This document shows positions 7,906 to 15,825 of a DNA stretch of 64,000 bases, piece by piece. Position 1 is the first letter of the stretch, and every line of letters begins with the position of its first letter. Position numbers and translations under genes: made by a program. The stretch comes from Pyrinomonadaceae bacterium (GTDB lineage: Bacteria > Acidobacteriota > Blastocatellia > Pyrinomonadales > Pyrinomonadaceae), in contig JANQRU010000001.1 in NCBI GenBank assembly GCA_028284415.1, positions 806,001-870,000 on the forward strand, in the 5' to 3' direction. The notes beneath the pieces were generated by a model. It did no database searches, had not been told where the DNA came from, and worked only from the letters and a program-made list of their open reading frames with translations.

Positions 7906-8784
7906 TTAACTGCCTCTTTCAGCCAAATAATCAATCATCTGAATCATACAAGTTCTTGCATCATTTGATGGAAAATTATTAACAAGAACCCGCTTAGCTT
8001 CTTCATTTATTGAAAGTAGTTTTAATCTGGCAGATTCTTTTTCTTCATTTATTATCGAATCATTATCGTTTCTATTAAAACTAATAATGTCATCACTAAC
8101 CTGATAAGCATCGCCTAGTAATTCTGCAAACCGTGAAAGACTCGCTAATTCAATATAATTTGCACCGGATAAAATAGCCCCAATACGCAAAGCCAATCTC
8201 ATCAAAGCAGAAGTTTTAAGATTTCTAATAGAGTCATCCGAATAGCTTTCGCTTACACCAACACCTTTTGCAAATGCCATATCAATTGATTGTCCGCCGA
8301 CCAATCCAGCAGAGCCCACACATTCAACAATTTCAGCGTGTGCTGCTAAAGCCCGTTCAGGCATTCCCGAGTGATTTACAAATACAAGTGGATAGGAAGC
8401 ATTTAAGAAACCAAGTCCAACCAAAACGGCTAGACCTTCGCTAAATTTTTCACTTAAATTGTCATTCTCTGATTTTCTTTCCCTATTACTTAATGACGGC
8501 AAACTATCAAATATTTTTGAGCTGGTATGGATAAATTCAACCGCGATTGCTGAAGGCAAAACATCTTCGGCTTTTCCTCCAATCAATTCAGCACTTAATA
8601 AAGTGAGAATAGGACGAAATCTTTCTTCGTCTGAAAAAACAGCAAATTCACAAGCTTCATTAAATTCTGTTTCGATATGAGTAGGAGCAAGCGGTAGATT
8701 TCTTCTTAGAGAATCCTCAATAGTTTGTTTGTATGTTTCAAGATACTGCCTGAGTTCGGCAAATTTTTCATTAGATATTTCCAT
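7906..8784 (-). CDS. Polyprenyl synthase homologue with degenerate aspartate motifs
   Basis: 292 residues from the ATG at 8784, which overlaps the upstream stop as TAATG; a TTG two codons earlier is less likely. The all-helical prenyl diphosphate synthase framework is recognisable: RFRPIL (57-62), VEFIHTSSKIFDSLPS, GGQSIDM and LGDAYQVSDDI (numbered from the TTG). However the first motif, normally HDDLPAMDND, reads FDSLPSLSNR (94-103), and the second reads DDIIS (233-237) instead of DDIID. Most magnesium-binding aspartates of motif one are gone, so catalysis is doubtful. It may act as a non-catalytic partner subunit or be decaying. Confidence 0.82.
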   Translation of the reverse strand: MEISNEKFAELRQYLETYKQTIEDSLRRNLPLAPTHIETEFNEACEFAVFSDEERFRPILTLLSAELIGGKAEDVLPSAIAVEFIHTSSKIFDSLPSLSNRERKSENDNLSEKFSEGLAVLVGLGFLNASYPLVFVNHSGMPERALAAHAEIVECVGSAGLVGGQSIDMAFAKGVGVSESYSDDSIRNLKTSALMRLALRIGAILSGANYIELASLSRFAELLGDAYQVSDDIISFNRNDNDSIINEEKESARLKLLSINEEAKRVLVNNFPSNDARTCMIQMIDYLAERGS

Positions 8785-9677
8785 TAGCAACCTGTAGTAG
8801 TAAATTCAGCAACTTTTTCTACTAAATTATCACCTTTTGCTTTAGAAGATAAATATAAAACTCTATTAACTACGTTATAGTGAATTTTTGGTGTCAAGTA
8901 AAAATCAGGCATTCCATCTCTATCTAAATCACCTACCCAAAATAAAGTACCAACCTGCTCTTCAAATTTGGTATTTACTGTGTGTAAAAATTGTCTCTTT
9001 CCCTTACCTTCCAATACTAAAGCTAATATATTTTCTCTGTCTTTATTTAGTGCTTCAATTACCTTCAGCGTATATTTCTCTCCGTTCATCAAATAAGTTT
9101 GACTGAAGTCTTTTTTAATAAAGGTTTCTATTTCATCCATACTTGAATCTGAGTTTTCATAACTATCAATCCACTTCTCTCCTTTGAATAAAGTTTCCAC
9201 TTTTCCTTGAGTTAAACCTGAATTTTTAAGAAGAAACATTGGCTTGTCTTTTTCAGGAACAGAGACAGACTTACCAGTTTTTCTGTTTGTTCCGTAATCA
9301 GAAATATCATCGCTTACTCGGCGTATCTTAATTTTTGTAGTTTTTAATACAAAATTCGCATTTTCTTCAAAAAGTCCAAGCCATTTTTCACCCGATTTAG
9401 CTTTAACTTCATCTCCGTGATAACCTTCGCCAACTTCTAATAATTTGGTTTTGAATTTATAATCATCACTCCTATACCAATCAAAATCTTCTGTAATTAC
9501 CTCAAGCTTCTTACTTTTCTTTTCAGTTTTTTCTTCTTTTGTTTCAAATGAAAACGCTGTGCAGTGTTGTGTTTCATCATAATCCAAATCAACAATTTCC
9601 ATTGCAAAAACAAATACTAGGAAACATCCTATTGAAAATGTTAAGAAAAATATGCCGAAAGTTTTTGAGAATTTCAT
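8784..9677 (-). CDS. Exported protein with calcium-loop-like DxDxDG motif (paralogue 1)
   Basis: 297 residues. The N-terminus (KFSKTFGIFFLTFSIGCF) is a signal peptide or membrane anchor. Two conserved stretches, GEGYHGDEVKAKSGEKWLGL and TLFWVGDLDRDGMPDFYL, are shared with the next upstream gene; GDLDRDGMPDFY fits a short FG-GAP/dockerin-like calcium loop. The protein ends EFTTTGC, as does its neighbour. It lies 21 bp after that neighbour and overlaps the next gene by one base, so it belongs to the operon. I do not recognise a named family. Confidence 0.78.
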   Translation of the reverse strand: MKFSKTFGIFFLTFSIGCFLVFVFAMEIVDLDYDETQHCTAFSFETKEEKTEKKSKKLEVITEDFDWYRSDDYKFKTKLLEVGEGYHGDEVKAKSGEKWLGLFEENANFVLKTTKIKIRRVSDDISDYGTNRKTGKSVSVPEKDKPMFLLKNSGLTQGKVETLFKGEKWIDSYENSDSSMDEIETFIKKDFSQTYLMNGEKYTLKVIEALNKDRENILALVLEGKGKRQFLHTVNTKFEEQVGTLFWVGDLDRDGMPDFYLTPKIHYNVVNRVLYLSSKAKGDNLVEKVAEFTTTGC

Positions 9678-9698
9678 AATTTGCTCCTTATTTATGGT

Positions 9699-10391
9699 TT
9701 AGCAACCAGTAGTGGTGAATTCAGCAACCTCTTTTAATAAGTTGCCATGTTCTGCTTTAGAAGATAGAAATAATTTTTGATTGGATACATTATAGTGATT
9801 AGTCAAAAGCATATAAAAATCTAATTTGCCATCCGAATCCAAATCGCCAACCCAATTTACCTGCCAACGACAAAAACTGCATTCTTTGACTGAATAGAGT
9901 GTTTGTTTCTTAGTGCCAACTGTTAAAACTAATTTCGAGTTATCCTGGATAAAATTTTTATCTTTTGATGCTTTTGAGCCTGATTCAACTTTCAAATTGT
10001 AGTTTTGCTCTTTGTAAGTGTAAGTTTTGCTAAAATCCTTTGTGATCGGCACAATTTTGTCGGTCAAGCTTTTCACAACCATTCCTTGAATAAAACTTTC
10101 GCCTTTTATCAAGAACAATGGCTCACCAAGACCTGGGACTTTTACTTCCTTTCCGCTCATTTCTCCTTTTGGGTCAATCACAGGATCGTGAACTGTCTGA
10201 ATTGACAGCACTGAAGGTAAAAGTGCGTATGAATTGTTCTTTTTATATAGTCCAAGCCACATTTCTCCAGTCTTGGCTGAAACCTCTTCTCCATGAAAAC
10301 TTCCTGTTTCGAGAATCACTATTTTTTGGGCATTAACAGTAAAACTAAAAAGTAAGACGGTAATTACTATGAATAAAACACGATTTTTCAT
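9699..10391 (-). CDS. Exported protein with calcium-loop-like motif (paralogue 2)
   Basis: 230 residues with a clear Sec signal peptide (about 1-21, ending FTVNAQ). It shares GSFHGEEVSAKTGEMWLGLY, KDFSKTY and NWVGDLDSDGKLDFYM with the adjacent 297-residue protein and has the same C-terminus, EVAEFTTTGC. The two are tandem duplicates in which the intervening sequences have diverged. Its ATG overlaps the upstream TGA as ATGA, indicating translational coupling. The function is unknown; secretion or periplasmic location is inferred from the signal peptide. Confidence 0.78.
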   Translation of the reverse strand: MKNRVLFIVITVLLFSFTVNAQKIVILETGSFHGEEVSAKTGEMWLGLYKKNNSYALLPSVLSIQTVHDPVIDPKGEMSGKEVKVPGLGEPLFLIKGESFIQGMVVKSLTDKIVPITKDFSKTYTYKEQNYNLKVESGSKASKDKNFIQDNSKLVLTVGTKKQTLYSVKECSFCRWQVNWVGDLDSDGKLDFYMLLTNHYNVSNQKLFLSSKAEHGNLLKEVAEFTTTGC

Positions 10392-10732
10392 TTCTCTTTC
10401 TCCTTTTGCGATTTATAAATTTCAAGACTTTTTGTTGCAAGTTGCTCATAAACCGTTACACGAAAAGGATGTTTTGCTACGTAGCTTGGAACTTTTTCTA
10501 TTTTTGCTCCAAGCCTCTTCAAACCTTCAGCAATTTTGTCGTCAGAAATTTCTTCAACGCCGAATTGCTCGAATCCACGCTTAAATGCACCGAGGAGTCG
10601 GTCAAGTGGAAGTCTTCTACCAATTAATTCAAAGCCGCGATTTTGAAAATCACCGAGTGCGTATAGTAGAACTATATCTGTATCTGCTCTGTCTGTTTCA
10701 AATAGAGATTTTTGTGCTTCATTCATCATCAT
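10388..10732 (-). CDS. Small hypothetical protein, first gene of the prenyl-synthase operon
   Basis: About 114 residues from the ATG at 10732; ATGs at 10729 and 10726 and a GTG at 10756 are alternatives, and none has a clear ribosome site. The protein is soluble and helical in appearance (LLGAFKRGFEQFGVEEISDD, then KIAEGLKRLGAKI) with a basic end. I do not recognise it. The stop overlaps the next start as ATGA, so it is translated together with the secreted paralogue. Divergent from coaBC across a 120-bp gap. Confidence 0.6.
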   Translation of the reverse strand: MMMNEAQKSLFETDRADTDIVLLYALGDFQNRGFELIGRRLPLDRLLGAFKRGFEQFGVEEISDDKIAEGLKRLGAKIEKVPSYVAKHPFRVTVYEQLATKSLEIYKSQKEKEK

Positions 10733-10879
10733 TTTTTTTGAAGTGAATTTTATCACACAATCTTTACCAATTTGATGTTGCTAGCCACAGTATTTGTCGT
10801 AAATTCTCACATCTTTTTAATGTGAAACGGTTAATGTTAAACTTGCCATAAATTTTCACTGATAAAAATCAGCTAATTT

Positions 10880-12103
10880 ATGAATGAATCTAAAAAGAAA
10901 TTTTGCGTCGGTTTAGGTGTTTCGGGCGGAATTGCAGCTTACAAAGCAATTGAGGTTTTAAGATTGTTGCAAAAAAGTGATTGCGAAGTTCAAGTTGCGA
11001 TGACAAAACACGCAACTGAATTTATACAACCTCTAACATTCCGAGCATTAACTGACAGCTATGTTTTAGTTGATGATTACGAACCAAATAATCCCGACCC
11101 GATCGCTCACATAAATTTTTCACAAAACATAGATTTGCTTCTTATCGTACCTGCAACAGCCAACATTTTGGCTAAACTGGCTAATGGTATTGCTGATGAT
11201 TTTTTAACTTCTACATATCTTGCCTCAACTGCTCCAGTAATGGTCGCCCCTGCTATGAACGTAACCATGTGGGAACATCCGACAACACAAAGAAATATTG
11301 AAACACTTAAAAAAGATGGCGTTCATTTCGTCGAACCAGTTTCGGGTGAACTGGCTTGCAAAACTGTCGGAACCGGAAAACTTGAAGACGTAGAGAATAT
11401 TACTTCTCAAGCTTTGAAACTTTTGAATCAAAGAGAAAACAATACTTCAATCCAAGACTTAACAGGCGAAAGTTTTTTAATCACAGTTGGTGGAACACGT
11501 GAAGCTATTGACCCGGTGCGATTTATTTCAAATCATTCATCAGGAAAAATGGGGTTTGCACTTGCAAAAGCTGCTAAACATCGTGGAGCTGAAGTAACTG
11601 TGGTGAAAGGAAAAACCAGCGTTGAGCCGCCTGAAGATATAAAAGTTGTAAATGGCATATCCGCCGAAGAAATGTGTCAAGGCGTTATGAAGGAATTACC
11701 AAATGCAACGGTTTTTGTTGGTGCAGCGGCAGTTGCAGATTATCGCCCAAAAGAAATCGTGACTTCAAAAATTAAAAAAGAAAAGAAAGACTCACTAACT
11801 TTAGAATTGGAAAAAACACCTGATATTTTATCGACGGTTTCAAAAAATCGTCATGAAGGATTGATGGTCATAGGATTTGCGGCAGAAACCAATAATGTGA
11901 TCGAATATGCCAAATCCAAAATGCAAAAGAAAAATCTCGATATGGTTGTCGCCAATGACATTACTAAAAAGGGGGCAGGATTTAATACAGATACAAACAT
12001 AGCTACAATTATCACACAGGAAAATCAGCTTGACTTGCCTTTAATGTCGAAAAGAGACCTAGCTAATAAAATCTTAAATGAAGTGATAAAATTGAGAAAT
12101 TAG
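10880..12103 (+). CDS. coaBC: Bifunctional phosphopantothenoylcysteine decarboxylase / phosphopantothenate-cysteine ligase
   Basis: 407 residues, the standard length. It makes 4'-phosphopantetheine from phosphopantothenate and cysteine in coenzyme A synthesis. The N-terminal flavin-dependent CoaC half shows GVSGGIAAYKAIEV, the active-site histidine segment PIAHINFSQ, and PAMNVTMWEHP. The C-terminal CoaB half shows GGTREAIDPVRFISNHSSGK, AAVADYRP, a KIKKEKK loop and VIGFAAETN. The stop directly abuts the ATG of the uracil-DNA glycosylase gene, so the two are cotranscribed. Confidence 0.96.
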   Translation: MNESKKKFCVGLGVSGGIAAYKAIEVLRLLQKSDCEVQVAMTKHATEFIQPLTFRALTDSYVLVDDYEPNNPDPIAHINFSQNIDLLLIVPATANILAKLANGIADDFLTSTYLASTAPVMVAPAMNVTMWEHPTTQRNIETLKKDGVHFVEPVSGELACKTVGTGKLEDVENITSQALKLLNQRENNTSIQDLTGESFLITVGGTREAIDPVRFISNHSSGKMGFALAKAAKHRGAEVTVVKGKTSVEPPEDIKVVNGISAEEMCQGVMKELPNATVFVGAAAVADYRPKEIVTSKIKKEKKDSLTLELEKTPDILSTVSKNRHEGLMVIGFAAETNNVIEYAKSKMQKKNLDMVVANDITKKGAGFNTDTNIATIITQENQLDLPLMSKRDLANKILNEVIKLRN

Positions 12104-13111
12104 ATGAGCAAAGAATTTTCAGAATTAATCAAAGATGTAAAAGAACAGGTCAAATATCTGGAAGAGCTTGGTGTGGAAAATCTCAATGCAAATTTGCCTG
12201 AAATTTCAATTAGCCAAAAGTCTGAAATCCGTGTAACAAAATCTCAAAATGAAATCTCACAAGATCGTCTAGAAAAATTTGTCCCGACAAAAGATATTTT
12301 GAAAGATGTAATCAGCAAAAATAAAGGTGCTGAGGAAAAAATAGAATCAGAAAGACCAAAAAGACGTAGTAGATTGTTGGATTCGGCTAGACTTTCAAGA
12401 TTGCCTTCTTTGCCAAAGCGTAACCTATCGAACAGAAACTTGCAGCAAAAACAAGATAAAATAAATGAACAAAGGGGAGAAAAAGATAAAATGGCAGAAC
12501 CAAAATTAAATGACACCCTCTTCGGTGACATTTCAGAAACTTTACCTGAATCAAGCGAAACAATAGAGGAAATCAGAGCTGAAATCGGTGATTGCACACG
12601 ATGTCCTTTGCATGAAGGCAGAACTAACATTGTTCATAGCACGGGCAATCGTCAATCTGATTTAATGTTTGTCGGAGAAGCTCCCGGAGCAGATGAAGAC
12701 GCCAAAGGTGAACCTTTCGTCGGACGTGCTGGTAAACTGTTAAACAAAATTATTGAAGCTATTGGAATGAAGCGAGAGGATGTTTTTATTGGGAACATCA
12801 ATCGCTGCCGCCCGCCGGGAAACCGTCAACCAACTCCCGAAGAATCAGAAACCTGCAAACCATATTTGCTCAGAGAGATTTCAATAGTAAAACCAAAAGT
12901 AATCGTCGTACTGGGAAATACTGCAATGAAAAATCTTTTGGACACAAAAGTTGGTATCACCAAAATGCGTGGTAAATTTGTTGACTACTACGGCGTAAAA
13001 GTTATGCCAACATTTCATCCAGCTTATCTATTACGTGATCCAAGAAAGAAACGTGAAGTTTGGGAAGATATGAAAATGGTTCGGGATGAGATTGAGAAAA
13101 GTGCGGAATAA
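12104..13111 (+). CDS. Family-4 uracil-DNA glycosylase with long N-terminal extension
   Basis: 335 residues. It removes uracil from DNA and carries a 4Fe-4S cluster. The catalytic domain occupies about 150-335: [20 protein letters not shown] (191-210) and the HPAYLLR motif with His305. The four cluster cysteines are C164, C167, C235 and C251. Residues 1-145 are charged and low in complexity, with no recognisable domain; the family usually lacks so long an extension. The gene starts immediately after the coaBC stop. A degenerate paralogue lies 0.5 kb downstream. Confidence 0.92.
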   Translation: MSKEFSELIKDVKEQVKYLEELGVENLNANLPEISISQKSEIRVTKSQNEISQDRLEKFVPTKDILKDVISKNKGAEEKIESERPKRRSRLLDSARLSRLPSLPKRNLSNRNLQQKQDKINEQRGEKDKMAEPKLNDTLFGDISETLPESSETIEEIRAEIGDCTRCPLHEGRTNIVHSTGNRQSDLMFVGEAPGADEDAKGEPFVGRAGKLLNKIIEAIGMKREDVFIGNINRCRPPGNRQPTPEESETCKPYLLREISIVKPKVIVVLGNTAMKNLLDTKVGITKMRGKFVDYYGVKVMPTFHPAYLLRDPRKKREVWEDMKMVRDEIEKSAE

Positions 13112-13113
13112 AA

Positions 13114-13614
13114 ATGAACTTCATTGATAGCTATAAAAAGGCTTTACTTAAAACATCATTTATTTCAAAAGTTGCAAGTTTTTTAATTGCAGCCTGTTGT
13201 TTGATGAATGTTTTTCAGAACATTTTCTTTTACTTTAATAATAATCCCGGTTATTGGAGGGTGGAGTATTTTCACCTGATGCCAATCGGGAATATTTTTT
13301 TAGTTAGTATTGGAATAATATTCGGAGCTAGATTTTTTTTCTTATACTCAAAGAAGAACAAAAAGGCTTTACTTTCTCAGTTATTATGGTTGATCGGGTT
13401 GCTGGCAATTTTTGCATACCAGTTTTATACAGTTAAATATCATAATAATTTATTTCCACAAGTTAGCTTGTTATATGAATCTATGCTTTGGAGTCATCCG
13501 CATACCGCGTTGTTATTAAAAGCGTATTTTCTTTTGAGTTTCTTAAAACAACTTGCTTTCATAGTTTTTGCCATCTTTGAGAATTTCTTTCTTAAAACTT
13601 GGGACAGGCTTTAA
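13114..13614 (+). CDS. Four-helix membrane protein, unknown function
   Basis: 166 residues with hydrophobic segments near 18-40, 57-76, 90-108 and 132-158. Aromatic-rich, with no conserved motif that I recognise. It begins two bases after the glycosylase stop and sits 15 bp before the glycosylase paralogue, so it belongs to the same transcript. No function can be assigned. Confidence 0.65.
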   Translation: MNFIDSYKKALLKTSFISKVASFLIAACCLMNVFQNIFFYFNNNPGYWRVEYFHLMPIGNIFLVSIGIIFGARFFFLYSKKNKKALLSQLLWLIGLLAIFAYQFYTVKYHNNLFPQVSLLYESMLWSHPHTALLLKAYFLLSFLKQLAFIVFAIFENFFLKTWDRL

Positions 13615-13629
13615 CTTTTAGAAAATTAA

Positions 13630-14229
13630 ATGCAAAGTGATTTATTTAGTGGCAATTGGGAATTGACTGAGTCAAATGAGACGCTTGAGGACATCAAGCA
13701 GGAAATGGTTCAAAAGGCAAAACAGATTCCTGAGATCAAAGATGAGGTTTTTGTTTTTTCGCAAGGAAAACCCAATGCTAAAGTTGCTGTCGTTGGTGAA
13801 TCTCCGGGACCGCCTGATGCTGATTCGGGACTTCCTTTTCAAGGTCCGACAGGAGATTTGCTAAATAAAATACTTTCTTCCATTGGTCTAAATCGCCATA
13901 ACACCTATTTAACTAACATTGTGAAATATATTTCTCCCGGTGATGAGCTGACTCCCGACATTATCAATTTCTTCACTCCTTATGTTTTTCGTGAATTAGC
14001 TATTGTAAAACCTAAAGTCGTAATTGCCCTTGGAAACACTCCTGCTCAGGCTTTGCTCAATACAAAACAAAGAATCTCAAAAATTCGTGGTGAATTTCAG
14101 CAAAAAGATGGTTTTACAATTATGCCAACCTTTAATCCTGCGTATCTTTTGCGTGACGCTTCGAAAAAACGTGAAGTTTGGGAAGATATGAAACAAGTCA
14201 GAGATTTTCTAAAAAATGAATCAAAATAA
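13630..14229 (+). CDS. Uracil-DNA glycosylase superfamily paralogue lacking Fe-S cysteines and catalytic histidine
   Basis: 199 residues that align throughout with the family-4 enzyme encoded upstream: GESPGPPDADSGLPFQGPTG (56-75) against [20 protein letters not shown], and PTFNPAYLLRDASKKREVWE against [20 protein letters not shown]. It has no cysteine at all; positions equivalent to C235 and C251 are Tyr100 and Phe115, and the motif histidine is Asn169. Ordinary Fe-S-dependent glycosylase activity is therefore unlikely in that form. The frame is intact and expressed-looking. Its 3' end overlaps the Nudix gene by 14 bp. Confidence 0.85.
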   Translation: MQSDLFSGNWELTESNETLEDIKQEMVQKAKQIPEIKDEVFVFSQGKPNAKVAVVGESPGPPDADSGLPFQGPTGDLLNKILSSIGLNRHNTYLTNIVKYISPGDELTPDIINFFTPYVFRELAIVKPKVVIALGNTPAQALLNTKQRISKIRGEFQQKDGFTIMPTFNPAYLLRDASKKREVWEDMKQVRDFLKNESK

Positions 14230-14767
14230 CCCGCAAAAACCGGAAATAATTTCATCAGAAACCGTCTATAAAGCCAGAGTTTTTGATGTTGTAAAAGCTA
14301 AGATTCGAGAGCAAGATACTGAATATGAACGAGAAATTATCGAACATCCGGGTAGTGCTGTAATAGTTCCCGTTTATGAAGATAAAACTGTTGCTCTTGT
14401 AAAACAGTATCGCCACCCTGCCAAAAAGTATCTGTTTGAATTACCAGCCGGCACAGTTGAACCGAATGAGACTTTGGAAGAATGTGCATTCAGAGAAGTC
14501 GAAGAAGAAATAGGAATGAAGGCTGGAAAGATAGAAAAGTTAACTGAATTTTACGTTTCACCCGGCTTTGCAAATGAAAAAATGCATATTTTTTTAGCGA
14601 CTGATTTAAGCGAAAGTGAGCAAAATTTAGATGAGGATGAAAATATAGAAATTCAAAGATTCTCATTTGAAAAAGCTCTTGAAAAAGTCAGAAAAAATGA
14701 ATTCGAAGATGCAAAAACAATCATTGGTTTGATTCTGACAGGAAAACACTTTGGCTTTGATTTATAA
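14216..14767 (+). CDS. Nudix hydrolase, ADP-ribose pyrophosphatase type
   Basis: 183 residues. The Nudix box is complete: GTVEPNETLEECAFREVEEE followed by IG, fitting G-x5-E-x7-REUxEExGU. VKQYRHPAKKYLFELPAGTV upstream of the box and FYVSPGFANEKMHIFLA downstream resemble NudF/ADP-ribose pyrophosphatases, which cleave ADP-ribose to AMP and ribose 5-phosphate. The start overlaps the preceding gene by 14 bp. It ends the coaBC operon, ahead of the rplM promoter. Confidence 0.9.
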   Translation: MNQNNPQKPEIISSETVYKARVFDVVKAKIREQDTEYEREIIEHPGSAVIVPVYEDKTVALVKQYRHPAKKYLFELPAGTVEPNETLEECAFREVEEEIGMKAGKIEKLTEFYVSPGFANEKMHIFLATDLSESEQNLDEDENIEIQRFSFEKALEKVRKNEFEDAKTIIGLILTGKHFGFDL

Positions 14768-14781
14768 ACGCCAAAAGCGGC

Positions 14782-14810
14782 TTGACGCTAAATTCATTTT
14801 TCGATATTCT
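14782..14810 (+). promoter_or_regulatory. Sigma-70-type promoter for rplM-rpsI
   Basis: TTGACG (14782-14787) and TATTCT (14805-14810) with an exact 17-base spacer, 48 bases ahead of the rplM ATG. Confidence 0.7.
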
Positions 14811-14858
14811 ATCGGTTCGCAATTTTGGCGAAAATTCTTTTTATAAAGAGTATTTATT

Positions 14859-15302
14859 ATGAGTACATATTTTCCAAGCGGAAAAAATTTAGCAGAAAAT
14901 CGCAAGTGGTTTGTTGTTGATGCAAAGGATAAAACTGTCGGGAGACTTTCAACAAGAATTGCTGAAATCCTGATGGGTAAAAACAAACCTGAGTGGACAC
15001 CTTTTTTAGATATGGGCGATCACGTCGTTGTAATCAACGCCAAAGATGTCGTTTTCAAAGGTTCAAAACTCGAACAGAAAAAATATCAAAGACACTCAGG
15101 CTATCCAGGTGGTCTAAAAACCAGCACAGCTAAAAAAATGATGGAAGAAACTCCTGAGCGCGTAGTTGAATTAGCTGTTAAGAGAATGCTTCCGAAAACA
15201 AAACTTGGCAAAGCTATGTTCAAGAAGCTAAGAGTCTATGCTGATGCGAACCATCCACATTCAGCACAACAACCCGAATCGCTTGAGATTGAAACTATAT
15301 AA
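14859..15302 (+). CDS. rplM: 50S ribosomal protein L13
   Basis: 147 residues, the usual length. Large-subunit protein that binds 23S rRNA early in assembly. WFVVDAKDKTVGRLSTRIA, the GDHVVVINAKDV core, YQRHSGYPGGLK and the VELAVKRMLPKTKLG segment are characteristic. It is followed after 26 bp by rpsI, the universal bacterial pairing. Confidence 0.98.
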   Translation: MSTYFPSGKNLAENRKWFVVDAKDKTVGRLSTRIAEILMGKNKPEWTPFLDMGDHVVVINAKDVVFKGSKLEQKKYQRHSGYPGGLKTSTAKKMMEETPERVVELAVKRMLPKTKLGKAMFKKLRVYADANHPHSAQQPESLEIETI

Positions 15303-15328
15303 GATAATTTCACATTAATTTTTTTATT

Positions 15329-15721
15329 ATGGCAGATACACAGTATTACGGAACAGGTCGCAGAAAAAATGCAGTAGCTAGAGTTTATCTACGCCCAGGC
15401 AGCGGTGCGATTACTGTAAACAGACGCGAATTTGAAAATTACTTTCCTAATGAAGCATTAAGAATGATTATTCGTCAACCTTTGAGCCTTACTGAAACAG
15501 GCGAAAAATTCGATATTTTAGTAAATGTCGGTGGCGGTGGAATCTCAGGACAAGCAGGAGCTGTTCGTCACGGAATTACCAGAGCTTTATTGGAATACAA
15601 TGCAGATTTGCGACCAACTTTGAAAAAAGCTGGTTTAGTTACACGCGACCCTCGCAAGAAAGAACGTAAGAAATACGGTCAAAAAGGTGCGAGAGCAAGA
15701 TTCCAATTCTCGAAACGTTAA
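15329..15721 (+). CDS. rpsI: 30S ribosomal protein S9
   Basis: 130 residues. [20 protein letters not shown] at the N-terminus, [20 protein letters not shown] in the centre and the terminal QFSKR tail that reaches the ribosomal P site are all present. Cotranscribed with rplM; no obvious Shine-Dalgarno sequence precedes it, which suits translational coupling. Confidence 0.98.
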   Translation: MADTQYYGTGRRKNAVARVYLRPGSGAITVNRREFENYFPNEALRMIIRQPLSLTETGEKFDILVNVGGGGISGQAGAVRHGITRALLEYNADLRPTLKKAGLVTRDPRKKERKKYGQKGARARFQFSKR

Positions 15722-15756
15722 ATTTCATTATTTATTTTGATGAAAAATCCATTGTT

Positions 15757-15787
15757 AAAGACTATTTGGTTCAAAAAGAGAGTCTTT
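15757..15787 (+). promoter_or_regulatory. Hairpin in the rpsB leader
   Basis: AAAGACT (15757-15763) pairs with AGTCTTT (15781-15787), in the leader about 40 bases upstream of the rpsB start. No T run follows, so it is not a terminator. Ribosomal protein leaders often hold autoregulatory structures; that role here is only a suggestion. Confidence 0.3.
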
Positions 15788-15825
15788 AGCGAATACATAA
15801 ACCAATAAGATAGGAGATATAAATT

